Of a stretch of 33,562 nt of DNA, positions 17,213 to 25,613 are shown piece by piece. The DNA lies in the NCBI GenBank assembly GCA_021827745.1, contig JAKAUI010000045.1, positions 1-33,562 of the forward strand, written 5' to 3'. Within the stretch, counting starts at the first letter, position 1. Every line of letters starts with the position of its first letter. The notes under the pieces are model-generated. The model made no database searches and was not told the origin of the DNA. It was given only the letters and a program-made list of their open reading frames with translations. A program made the position numbers and the translations under genes. This DNA is from Bacillota bacterium (lineage in GTDB: Bacteria; Bacillota; Sulfobacillia; JAJZYS01; JAJZLH01).

Positions 17213-18696
17213 GTCCCTTGCCCTCCAAACCAGGTGCGCAGGAAGTCGGCGCTGGCGTAGAGCTGCTGGGCGAGGAGCGTCGGCTCGGCCGGCAACGCCT
17301 CCTCCAGCCCACGGAAGAACGGTGCCGTCTCGGCCGAAAGGCCGTCTTTTCCGACCATGGCCACCGCCCGTCTGGCGCACAGGGCCTCTGCGGCCAGCAC
17401 CTGCCAGAGGTTCTCGACCACCCGTGACAGCTTCAGCCCTGCCCAGGCGCCCATCGACACGAAGTCCTCCTGATTGGCCGAAGTCGGAATGGTGTCGACC
17501 GAGGCCGGATGGGCCAGCGTCTTGTTTTCGCTGACCAAAGCCGCCGCCGTGTACTGCGCCAGCATCAGTCCGGACTGAAGCCCCGGCTGGTCGGACAAGA
17601 AGGCGGGCAGCCCGGAGAGGGCCGGGTTGACCAGCCGCTCGGTGCGCCGTTCGCTGATCGATCCCAGTTCGGTCAGGGCGATCGCCAGGTAGTCCAGGGC
17701 GATGGCCAGCGGCTGGCCGTGAAAGTTCCCGCCCGAGATCACCTCCTGGCGCTCGGCGAACACGAGCGGGTTGTCGGTGGCGGCGTTGACCTCGATCAGC
17801 AAGATCGACTCCACATGGCGAAAGGCGTCCAGCACGGCCCCATGCACCTGCGGGATGCAGCGCAGGCTGTAGGCGTCCTGGACCCGTCGCTCGCCGGCGG
17901 TGGTCATAAGCGCGCTACCCTCGAGGAGCCGGCGCATCTCGGCGCCGACGGCCAAGGCGCCGTGATGGGGACGGGCTGCCAAGAGGTCTTGGTCGTAGGC
18001 GGAGCTGATGCCGCCCAGCGCCTGGAAGGTGAGCGCCGCCACGAAGGCCGCCGCCTGCAGCTGGGCCCGTGCCTGATGCCAGGCGACGAGCCCCAGGCTG
18101 GCCATCAGCTGGGTGCCGTTGGTGAGGGCGAGCCCCTCCTTGGCGGCCAAGGCGAGCGGCGGCAGCCCGAGCGTCGCCAGATGCGTCGAAACCGGCGCCC
18201 GCACTCCTCCCATCTCCGCCTCTCCTTCGCCGATCAAGGCGGCGGCCAGATGGGCCAGGGGCGCGAGGTCGCCCGAGGCGCCGACCGAGCCCTGAGACGG
18301 GATGCACGGGTGCAGGCCGGCGTTCAGAAAGGCGATCAGCCGCTCCAAGACGATCGGCCGCACGCCCGAATTGCCGCGGGCGAGGGCGCTCAGGCGCAAA
18401 AGCAGCATGCCGCGCACCACGGCGGTCGGCAGGTCTGGACCGACACCGGCGGCATGGGAGCGCACCAGGTCCTCCTGGAGCGCCGCTGCGTCCTCGCTCG
18501 ACACCTTGACCTGAGCGAGGTGGCCAAAGCCTGTGGTCACGCCGTAGACGGTGTCGCCGCGGGCAATCATCTGCTCGACCAGGTCTCGGCTGCGCGACAC
18601 CCGGGCCAGCGCCTTCGGCGAGAGCGCCACCTCGGCGCCGGCCACCACCCGCCAGGCATCCTCCAGGCTGAGGTGGCGGCCGTCGATCAAGACCAC
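17209..18696 (-). CDS. hutH: Histidine ammonia-lyase
   Basis: YGVTTGFGHLAQ, PSQGSVGASGDLAPLAHLA (MIO Ala-Ser-Gly), GGNFHGQPLAIALDYLAIA, SANQEDFVSMGAWAG. Start taken as GTG 18696. Confidence 0.96.
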   Translation of the reverse strand: MVLIDGRHLSLEDAWRVVAGAEVALSPKALARVSRSRDLVEQMIARGDTVYGVTTGFGHLAQVKVSSEDAAALQEDLVRSHAAGVGPDLPTAVVRGMLLLRLSALARGNSGVRPIVLERLIAFLNAGLHPCIPSQGSVGASGDLAPLAHLAAALIGEGEAEMGGVRAPVSTHLATLGLPPLALAAKEGLALTNGTQLMASLGLVAWHQARAQLQAAAFVAALTFQALGGISSAYDQDLLAARPHHGALAVGAEMRRLLEGSALMTTAGERRVQDAYSLRCIPQVHGAVLDAFRHVESILLIEVNAATDNPLVFAERQEVISGGNFHGQPLAIALDYLAIALTELGSISERRTERLVNPALSGLPAFLSDQPGLQSGLMLAQYTAAALVSENKTLAHPASVDTIPTSANQEDFVSMGAWAGLKLSRVVENLWQVLAAEALCARRAVAMVGKDGLSAETAPFFRGLEEALPAEPTLLAQQLYASADFLRTWFGGQGT

Positions 18697-19733
18697 CGCG
18701 TCGCCTCCTCGGCCAGTTTGGCGAACACGGTGAGCGTCTTCTCCACATCTGGCCCGGACACGTCCAAGTGGGTGACCAGGCGCAGCCGGTGCGGCGAGAC
18801 GGCGTTGACCAGCACATCCGCCGCCTTCAGCTGCGCCACCCACAGACCGGCCGGGGCATCGACGTCGACCATCACCATGTTGGTGCGCTCACGGACAGCG
18901 GCCACCTGTAGCCCAGGCAGTGCGGCTAACCCCTCCGCCAACTGGGCGGCGTGGCGATGGTCGTCGGCCAAGCCGGCCACGCCGTCTGAGAGTGCGGCCA
19001 GACCGGCTGCCGCCAGGACCCCGGCCTGACGCATGCCGCCGCCCACCACCTTGCGGTTGCGGCGGGCCCGGCCGATGAAGTCCCTTGAGCCGCACAGCAC
19101 CGATCCGACCGGTGCGCCGAGCCCCTTTGACAGGCAGATCGACACCGAATCAAAACCGCTGGCCAGCTGGGCGGCGCTGACCCCGAGCGCGGTCGCCGCA
19201 TTGAAGAGGCGGGCGCCGTCCAGGTGCGTGGCAAGGCCCAGTTCATGGGCCGCCGTCAGCACGTCGTTGGTCTCTGCCTCGGTCCACACCTCACCGCCTG
19301 ACCGGTTGTGCGTGTTCTCGATAGCCACCAGTCCAGGGCGGGGAAAGTGCAAATCGGCCGGCCGCACCTCCCGGCGCAGGTCAGCCCCGCTGAAGCGGCC
19401 GGCCTGGCCCCGGATCGGGTGGGGCATGGCGCCTGCCAGGCGGGCGCAGCCGCCCTGCTCGTAGTACAGGATGTGCGCCTCGGCCTCGGCGAACAGCTCG
19501 TCGCCGGGATGGAGATGGGTCATGGCGGCAACTAGGTTGCCCATGGTCCCCGACGGGACGAACAGCCCGGCCTCCTTTCCGGCGAGATCGGCTGCCCGCT
19601 GCTCCAACTGGCGGACGGTCGGGTCCTCGCCGTAGACATCGTCTCCGACCTCCGCCACCGCCATCGCCTGGCGCATCACCGAGGTCGGACGGGTCACCGT
19701 ATCCGAACGCAGGTCGATGATCAGGGCCCACAC
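18687..19733 (-). CDS. ltaE: Low-specificity L-threonine aldolase (beta-eliminating lyase family)
   Basis: IIDLRSDTVTRPTSVMRQAMAVAEVGDDVYGEDPTVRQLE, THLDGARLFNAATALG, SICLSKGLGAPVGSVLCG. Start GTG 19733 inferred. Confidence 0.93.
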   Translation of the reverse strand: MWALIIDLRSDTVTRPTSVMRQAMAVAEVGDDVYGEDPTVRQLEQRAADLAGKEAGLFVPSGTMGNLVAAMTHLHPGDELFAEAEAHILYYEQGGCARLAGAMPHPIRGQAGRFSGADLRREVRPADLHFPRPGLVAIENTHNRSGGEVWTEAETNDVLTAAHELGLATHLDGARLFNAATALGVSAAQLASGFDSVSICLSKGLGAPVGSVLCGSRDFIGRARRNRKVVGGGMRQAGVLAAAGLAALSDGVAGLADDHRHAAQLAEGLAALPGLQVAAVRERTNMVMVDVDAPAGLWVAQLKAADVLVNAVSPHRLRLVTHLDVSGPDVEKTLTVFAKLAEEATRWS

Positions 19734-19770
19734 CTTCCCTTCGCCGGGTTCGACGCATCGCTGGACGCGG

Positions 19771-19797
19771 AGAGGGGGCTCGAACGAGCCCCCCAAA
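19771..19797 (-). terminator. GC-rich hairpin after the 6S-like RNA (no clear U-tract)
   Basis: Minus-strand GGGGGCTCG-TT-CGAGCCCCC located downstream of the 6S-like closing stem. Confidence 0.5.
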
Positions 19798-19799
19798 TC

Positions 19800-19987
19800 C
19801 GTCGCCCCACCATGCCGTATCCCGACCGGTTCAGAACCTGCAATTGCAGGTGGGTGCCCTCCCAGATGGTTACCGAGTCCCATGCACTGCACAGTTTCTC
19901 TCGCCGTCCGGAGAAGCGGGCTCCCATGTCGTCGATTTGGGCTCGAACGCAAGGGAGACACGCACACGGCAGGGCTCTATTTATGCT
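19800..19987 (-). ncRNA. ssrS: 6S RNA-like structured RNA downstream of aspS
   Basis: Non-coding ~280-nt gap between aspS and ltaE. Terminal stem: 5' GCCCUGCCGUGU (19975-19964) pairs over 12 bp (with GU wobbles) with 3' GCAUGGUGGGGC (19815-19804). Long rod-like potential with interior hairpin CCTGCAATTGCAGG. Position after aspS matches a 6S gene location known in Bacillus. Putative promoter at 19993-20022. Confidence 0.7.
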
Positions 19988-19992
19988 TTGTG

Positions 19993-20022
19993 ATTCTACA
20001 CCCTGGCCCGAGGGGCCTTCAA
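19993..20022 (-). promoter_or_regulatory. Putative promoter for the 6S-like RNA
   Basis: Minus strand TTGAAG (20022-20017), 18 nt, TAGAAT (19998-19993). Confidence 0.5.
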
Positions 20023-21779
20023 GCCGGGTCTGGTCGACCGGGAGCGGCCGGTGGCCGGACCGAGATGCCGAGCTCTTGCAGCTGGTCATCTGCGACCTCG
20101 GTCGGGGCGCCGGTCAGCGGATCGGCTCCGCTGGACAGCAGGGGGAAGGCGATCACGTCGCGGATGGTGGGCATGCCCGCCATCAGCATCACCAGCCGGT
20201 CGAATCCGAAGGCGATGCCGCCGTGCGGCGGCGCGCCGTAGCGAAAGGCCTCGAGCAGGAACTGAAACTTCTCCGCCGCCTGCTCGGCGCTGAGGCCAAT
20301 GCGGGCAAAGACCCGCTCCTGCACGTCCCGCTGGTGGATGCGGATTGAGCCGCCCGCCACCTCGTTGCCGTCCAGGACCAGATCGTACTGCTTCGAGCGG
20401 ACTTGGGCCGGGTGGCTCTCGATCTGCTCGGCATCCTCGTCCAGAGGAGCGGTGAAGGGATGGTGCACCGCCTGCCAGCGGCCATCTTCCGCGTTCCACT
20501 CCAGGAGCGGGAAGTCGGTCACCCACACGAACTGGTGGCGGCCTTCCGGAATCAAGCCCAGTTCTCGGGCGATGCGAAGCCGCAGGCCGCCCATCTGCTG
20601 CAAAAACTCGTCGCCCACGCCGTGCCCCACCAAGAGGGTGCCGTCAGCCACACCCCAGGCCCCGGCTCCTTTGGCATCGAAGAAGCGGGCGAGCGAGCCC
20701 TTGGTCTCTCCCGCTTCCACTGAGAGCCAGGCCAGCGCCAGGCCGCTTCTCTCGGCCATCTCTTCCACCTGCTTGCGGCTCAGCCGGGCAGGGCAGTTCA
20801 GGGCCACCACCCGCTCACCGGCCCCCAGCGCCTGGGCGAGAAAGGGTACGACGCCGCCTTCCGCCCGCTGCTTGAGGTCTTCGATCGGCATCCCGAAGCG
20901 GACGTCCGGGTGGTCAGATCCATAACGGTCCATGGCCTGCCGGTAGGTCAGGCGATCAAAGGCGTCCGGGACCTCCCACCCGGCCACCTCCCGAACCAGC
21001 GCCACCGTCAGCCGCTCGGCCAAGGCAATCACGTCTTCGCGGTCGACGAAGCTCTGCTCGATGTCGATCTGGACAAACTCGAGCTGCCGGTCGGCCCGCA
21101 GGTCTTCGTCGCGAAAACAGTGCACCACCTGAAAGTAGCGCTCGATGCCGGCGACCATCAATAGCTGCTTGAAGAGCTGCGGCGACTGCGGCAGGGCGTA
21201 GAAGCGGCCCTTGGCCAAGCGGCTCGGAACCAGAAAGTCGCGCGCCCCCTCGGGTGTGGACCGGGTCAGGTTCGGAGTCTCGACCTCCCAGAAGCCCTGT
21301 TCGGTCAGGACCCGGCGGGCGGTCTGCAGGGCCAGGTGGCGGATCTCGAGATTGCGCTGCATCTGCGGGCGTCTCAGATCCAGATAGCGGTGGCGAAGGC
21401 GCAGGCCCTCGTCGATCTCCCCCTCGTCGGACGGCGAGATCGGCGGCGGTGCTGCCTCGGCCAACACGGCAAGCTCGCTCGGCACCACCTCGATCCGGCC
21501 GGTGGCGATCTTTGGGTTCACGGCCGCGGTCTCCCTGAGCGCGATCTGCCCGCGCACCTCAACCACCCACTCCGGGCGCAGCCTGGCGGCCAGGGCGAAG
21601 GCGGGGTTTTCTGGATGGACCACGACCTGAACGACACCGCTGCGGTCTCTTAGGTCGAAGAACACGAGTCCGCCGTGATGGCGGTGGCGGTGCACCCAGC
21701 CAGCCAGCAGCACCGTGTCCCCCGCCGCCATCTCGGCCAGCTGGGCGGTCGCCTTGCGCTTGGACCAGTCCACGCTCAC
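20019..21779 (-). CDS. aspS: Aspartyl-tRNA synthetase
   Basis: VLLAGWVHRHRHHGGLVFFDLRDRSGVVQVV, RHRYLDLRRPQMQRNL, FLVPSRLAKGRFYALPQSPQLFKQLLMVAGIERYFQ, GIAFGFDRLVMLMAG. Confidence 0.98.
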   Translation of the reverse strand: MSVDWSKRKATAQLAEMAAGDTVLLAGWVHRHRHHGGLVFFDLRDRSGVVQVVVHPENPAFALAARLRPEWVVEVRGQIALRETAAVNPKIATGRIEVVPSELAVLAEAAPPPISPSDEGEIDEGLRLRHRYLDLRRPQMQRNLEIRHLALQTARRVLTEQGFWEVETPNLTRSTPEGARDFLVPSRLAKGRFYALPQSPQLFKQLLMVAGIERYFQVVHCFRDEDLRADRQLEFVQIDIEQSFVDREDVIALAERLTVALVREVAGWEVPDAFDRLTYRQAMDRYGSDHPDVRFGMPIEDLKQRAEGGVVPFLAQALGAGERVVALNCPARLSRKQVEEMAERSGLALAWLSVEAGETKGSLARFFDAKGAGAWGVADGTLLVGHGVGDEFLQQMGGLRLRIARELGLIPEGRHQFVWVTDFPLLEWNAEDGRWQAVHHPFTAPLDEDAEQIESHPAQVRSKQYDLVLDGNEVAGGSIRIHQRDVQERVFARIGLSAEQAAEKFQFLLEAFRYGAPPHGGIAFGFDRLVMLMAGMPTIRDVIAFPLLSSGADPLTGAPTEVADDQLQELGISVRPPAAPGRPDPA

Positions 21780-23026
21780 AGGGCCGGCGCTCCCGTTCGC
21801 AAGATGTTTGCGAGCTCTGTGGTCGGGTGGCGGGACTCCTTGCCGGCGAGAAGATCGCGCACCGTCAACGCCCCGGAAGCCATCTCGTCTGGTCCGAACA
21901 CGCCGACATGGCTGAAGCCTTCCTTGTCCGCTCGTCTGAACTGGGCCTTCAGCGACCGCCTGGCAAGCTCCACCTCGACCGTCAGGCCGGACCGCCTGAG
22001 CTCCATGGCCAGAGCCAGAGCCGGCCCCTGCATCTGCTCAGAGGTCACGGCCAGATACAGCCGGACCGGCTGAGCCACACGGTCGCTCTCGCCGAGCGAG
22101 ATCAAAAGCCGCTCCAGGCCGAGGCCGAATCCGACCCCGGGCAGGGGCTCGCCGCCGATCGCCTCCGACAGCTGGTCGTAGCGGCCGCCGCCGCAGACAT
22201 CGGACTGGGCGCCCAGCGCAGCGTGGCTGATCGCAAATACGGTGCGGGTGTAGTAGTCGAGGCCGCGCACCAAGAGGTCGTCGAACTGGTGGCGGATGCC
22301 GACCTGATCGAGCAGCCGCAGGACCTCGCGAAAGTGCTCCTGGCAGGCGGAGCACAGGTACTGGCGGCTCTTGGGGGCACCCGTCTTCAGGGCCTGGCAG
22401 CCATCTTGTTTGCAGTCGAGCAGGCGCAGCGGGTTGTCTTCGAGCCGCCGCTGGCAGTCGGTGCACAGCTCGGCCTGGTGGGGCCGGTAGTAGGCCTGTA
22501 GCGCCTGGCGGTAGGCCGGGCGGCAGTTGGGGTCGCCGATCGAGTTTAAGGACACCATCAGGTCGCCGAGACCAGCCTCAGACAAAAACGTCCAGGCCGC
22601 TCCGATCAGCTCGGCGTCGGCCAGGGGGGCGTCGGTGCCTAAAATCTCGCATCCGAACTGGTGGTGTTCGCGCAGCCGGCCCTTCTGCGGCCGCTCATAG
22701 CGAAAGTGGGCCTGCAGATAGTAGAACTTGTGGACACCGCTCAGCTTGGCCTCTTGATAGGCGCGCACCACGGACGCCGTGGACTCCGGGCGCAAAGTCA
22801 GCGCGCGCCCACCCTGGTCCTGGAAGGTGTACATCTCCTTTTGCACCACGTCGGACGACTCTCCGCTGGTCCGGGCGAACAGCTCGGTCGCCTCGAAGGT
22901 GGGGGTGCGCACCTCGGAGAAGCCTGCACGCGCGCAGACCCGGCGGGCTGTCGATTCCAGCCACTGCCAGCGCTCGGCCTCTTTGGGGTCGAGCACGTCG
23001 GCAGTGCCCCGGGGCCGCTGCAGCAC
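21776..23026 (-). CDS. hisS: Histidyl-tRNA synthetase
   Basis: RGTADVLDPKEAERWQWLE, RPESTASVVRAY, YYLQAHFRYERPQKGRLREHHQFGCEILG, GGGRYDQLSEAIGG. Confidence 0.98.
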   Translation of the reverse strand: MLQRPRGTADVLDPKEAERWQWLESTARRVCARAGFSEVRTPTFEATELFARTSGESSDVVQKEMYTFQDQGGRALTLRPESTASVVRAYQEAKLSGVHKFYYLQAHFRYERPQKGRLREHHQFGCEILGTDAPLADAELIGAAWTFLSEAGLGDLMVSLNSIGDPNCRPAYRQALQAYYRPHQAELCTDCQRRLEDNPLRLLDCKQDGCQALKTGAPKSRQYLCSACQEHFREVLRLLDQVGIRHQFDDLLVRGLDYYTRTVFAISHAALGAQSDVCGGGRYDQLSEAIGGEPLPGVGFGLGLERLLISLGESDRVAQPVRLYLAVTSEQMQGPALALAMELRRSGLTVEVELARRSLKAQFRRADKEGFSHVGVFGPDEMASGALTVRDLLAGKESRHPTTELANILRTGAPAL

Positions 23027-23058
23027 GAGTGCATCCTCCTCAACGACTTGCCTGGCTC

Positions 23059-23087
23059 ATTCTAGGGGCGGCCAAAAGCGGTGTCAA
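23059..23087 (-). promoter_or_regulatory. Putative sigmaA promoter for hisS-aspS
   Basis: Minus strand TTGACA (23087-23082), 17-nt spacer, TAGAAT (23064-23059). Confidence 0.75.
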
Positions 23088-23099
23088 AGCCTCTTCGGC

Positions 23100-24317
23100 C
23101 TAGGATTCCGCTGTATTGAGGCTGCGGTCCGCCTCCTGCCAGACGGCGGACAGATAGGCGAACAGGGTGTCCTCGACCTCGGCCAGATGCTGCATCGAGA
23201 TCTGATCCACCGTGTCGGTCGGCCAGTGGTAGTTCGGGATGGTCCCGTCATCTCGCTGGCCGATGAAGGTGATGGCGGCGTAGCCCTGGGCGCTCGTCCA
23301 CATCATGTCGGTCGGCAAAAGAAGCGGACTTCCCGTGGTCAGGGCGCCGCCCGAGTTCGCCGCGACGCCCCGGGCGACTTGGAGCAGGGCCGGCGAATAG
23401 CGCAGCGGCAGGAGCATGCCCTCTTTCTCCAGATAGCGAAGGGTGCCCCCGGCCACATTGTCCAGGTTGACGAACACGACCTCGGCCGGCTGCGGTCGAT
23501 GGGTCTTCAGCCAGTGCAGCATGCCGCGCTCGCCGACTTCTTCGGCGCCGGTCAGGAGCAGGCGCAGCCGGGCGGCGGCTTCGGGCCAGGTGCCTTCCGC
23601 CACAGCCGCCTTGGCCCGTTCGGCCAAGGCCATGGCCACGGCCACTCCGGACCCGTTGTCGTTGGCGCCGACCACGTCTTGGCCAAAGACGGCCGCCGCC
23701 ACGAGCGAGAGGGTCAAGACGGCCAGCAGCGCGGTCAGGGCACCAAGTGTAGGGAGGACCCAGGGATGTCCATTGAAGGCGGCGAGCGTGGAGAGCGCCG
23801 GCACGCCGAACAGCCCGAGGTAGAAGGCGGCGAAGTACCAGCGCAGGCGGAGGCCGAGCTTGGGGTGAAACAGCCAGCTCGACCACTGGGTGTCGTGGTG
23901 GGCGACAAGCACGATCTCGCCCGGCCCGCTGCCGGTGACCTCGGCCTCCAGATTGTAGGTCAGGGTGCGGGGCAGGATCAGGTCGCAGTTCAGGCCCATG
24001 GCCAGCAGCTCGCCGCAAAGCGGCACCAGGGCCACCCACATCAAAAAGGGCACCAGCGTCCCGACGAGTGCCCGATCCGCAATCTGCAGCACGCTGAGGG
24101 CGACCAGGACGATTGCGGTGACAGCCGGTCCGAAGTAGAGGGTGCGGTTTGGCGCCAAGAAGGCCTGGCGATCGACCGCCAGGCCAGATTGCTGCAACGT
24201 TTCGCTCAGCCAGCTGAGCGCTCGGGCGCTGCCGGCGGTGCCGGAGCGCCTAGGGCCCAGAGCGCCGAGCGCGCTGAGCAGGGTCCACGAACGGGTCGGC
24301 TGCCGCTCAGGTGGCAC
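23100..24317 (-). CDS. M28 family metallopeptidase with transmembrane segments
   Basis: VLVAHHDTQWSS, GANDNGSGVAVAMALAE, LLLTGAEEVGERGML, FVNLDNV, NYHWPTDTVDQIS: M28 metal-ligand motifs. Confidence 0.9.
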   Translation of the reverse strand: MPPERQPTRSWTLLSALGALGPRRSGTAGSARALSWLSETLQQSGLAVDRQAFLAPNRTLYFGPAVTAIVLVALSVLQIADRALVGTLVPFLMWVALVPLCGELLAMGLNCDLILPRTLTYNLEAEVTGSGPGEIVLVAHHDTQWSSWLFHPKLGLRLRWYFAAFYLGLFGVPALSTLAAFNGHPWVLPTLGALTALLAVLTLSLVAAAVFGQDVVGANDNGSGVAVAMALAERAKAAVAEGTWPEAAARLRLLLTGAEEVGERGMLHWLKTHRPQPAEVVFVNLDNVAGGTLRYLEKEGMLLPLRYSPALLQVARGVAANSGGALTTGSPLLLPTDMMWTSAQGYAAITFIGQRDDGTIPNYHWPTDTVDQISMQHLAEVEDTLFAYLSAVWQEADRSLNTAES

Positions 24318-24831
24318 GATGCTGGCGGGCCTCCCACTCTGAGCGCAGGATGCCCATCACGCTCACGTCCTGCAGGCCATCCTGGGTCTGACGGGCCTGG
24401 CGGAGGACGCCCTCCGAGACGAATCCCTCGCGCTCGTACAGGCGGCGGGCGAGCTCGTGGCGGGTTTCAACCGTTAGCCACACCCGATTCAGTCCGGCCA
24501 CCTCGAAGGCGTAGGTCAACACCAGCCGGGTCACGGCGGCGCCGATGCCCTGTCGCCACTGATCCTTTCGCCCGATCACAATGCCAAAGGAGGCCTGTCC
24601 GGCCAGCGGATCCACCTTGCCCAGCTGGGCGATCCCGATCGGCTCCCCGCTGTCGCCAAGCGCCACCGTCCATTCGATCGAGCCTGAGCTGTCGTCTTGG
24701 AGATAAGGGACAGGGACGCCATCGATCCAGCCGAGATAGCGGGTGACGTCGGGGTCGGAAAACCATTCCTGGCGGGCGGCCAGGTCACCCCAGGACACCT
24801 CTCTCAGCGTCACCCGGTCACCGATCAGCAC
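24307..24831 (-). CDS. GNAT family N-acetyltransferase (RimJ/RimL-like)
   Basis: VTLREVSWGDLAARQEWFSDPDVTRYLG, GIVIGRKDQWRQGIGAAVTRLVLTYAFEVAGLNRVWLTVETRHELARRLYEREGF. Confidence 0.92.
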   Translation of the reverse strand: MLIGDRVTLREVSWGDLAARQEWFSDPDVTRYLGWIDGVPVPYLQDDSSGSIEWTVALGDSGEPIGIAQLGKVDPLAGQASFGIVIGRKDQWRQGIGAAVTRLVLTYAFEVAGLNRVWLTVETRHELARRLYEREGFVSEGVLRQARQTQDGLQDVSVMGILRSEWEARQHRAT

Positions 24832-24864
24832 CGACGGCCCGCCTCCCCTGACCTAACGCCAGCG

Positions 24865-25293
24865 CTACCGGCTGGCTGTCTCCCACGTGCGACCGGCTGC
24901 GATCTCGGCCAGCGTCATGGTGCCAATCGCCTGCTGCATCGACTCGCGCAGCTTCAGCCACACCTGGCGGGTGACGCAGAAGGGAACCTGCATGCACTCG
25001 GGCTGGTCGGTCGCTACGCACTCGTAGGGCGCCAGGTCTCCCTCCAGGGTTTCCAAAAGATCGAAGATCAAGATCTCTTCAGCCGGCCGGGTCAGTGAGT
25101 ACCCGCCATGGGCGCCGCGGGTGGAGGATACGAAGCCGGCCTTTCTCAGTTCCATGAAGATCTGCTCCAAAAACTGCTCCGAGAGGCCCTCGCTCTGGGC
25201 CAGCTGGCGCAGCGGCACCGGCTCTGCCGCCTCGCGGCCAGCTAGGGCGGCCAGCGCCCTCAGTCCGTACTCGCTGCGAGCAGAAAGCCGCAT
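24865..25293 (-). CDS. Rrf2 family transcriptional regulator (second copy, at the end of the suf operon)
   Basis: MRLSARSEYGLRALAALAGRE, LSEQFLEQIFMELRKAGFVSSTRGAHGGYSL; cysteines C-x7-C-x5-C. Confidence 0.93.
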   Translation of the reverse strand: MRLSARSEYGLRALAALAGREAAEPVPLRQLAQSEGLSEQFLEQIFMELRKAGFVSSTRGAHGGYSLTRPAEEILIFDLLETLEGDLAPYECVATDQPECMQVPFCVTRQVWLKLRESMQQAIGTMTLAEIAAGRTWETASR

Positions 25294-25298
25294 CTGTG

Positions 25299-25613
25299 CT
25301 AGCCCTCCCAGTCGACCAAGATGCTGCCTGAGTCCACCTGCACCGGGAACGACGCCACCTTGCCCGTGGCCGGCAGTCCTGCTGGCTTGCCGGTCCTCAG
25401 GTCAAAGCGTCCGCCGTGGCGGGGGCAGATCACGACATGACCGACCACCTCGCCCTCGCTCAAGGAGGCCTGGGCATGCGAGCAGGTGTCGTCGATGGCG
25501 AAGAAGCCGTCGTCCAGATGGAACACCGCGATCGTCAGATCGGGGTCGACGCTCTTGGCCCGGCCTTCGCCGAGCGGAACCTCGGAGGCTTCGAACAAAG
25601 GCTGGAGGGCCAC
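25299..25613 (-). CDS. Rieske [2Fe-2S] ferredoxin-like protein
   Basis: DDTCSHAQASLSEGEVVGHVVICPRHGGRFDLRTGKP: CxH-x17-CxxH Rieske motif. Confidence 0.92.
   Translation of the reverse strand: MALQPLFEASEVPLGEGRAKSVDPDLTIAVFHLDDGFFAIDDTCSHAQASLSEGEVVGHVVICPRHGGRFDLRTGKPAGLPATGKVASFPVQVDSGSILVDWEG

Noticed and set aside
17509-19029. 506-aa plus-strand ORF opposite hutH/ltaE
   Set aside because: Shadow ORF across a gene boundary with no domain.
23027-23099. T-box leader for hisS-aspS
   Set aside because: The gap upstream is only about 70 bp and contains a plain promoter; too short for a T-box riboswitch.
22779-24746. 655-aa plus-strand ORF opposite hisS/M28 peptidase
   Set aside because: Spans two well-supported minus-strand genes; no recognisable domain; shadow ORF.
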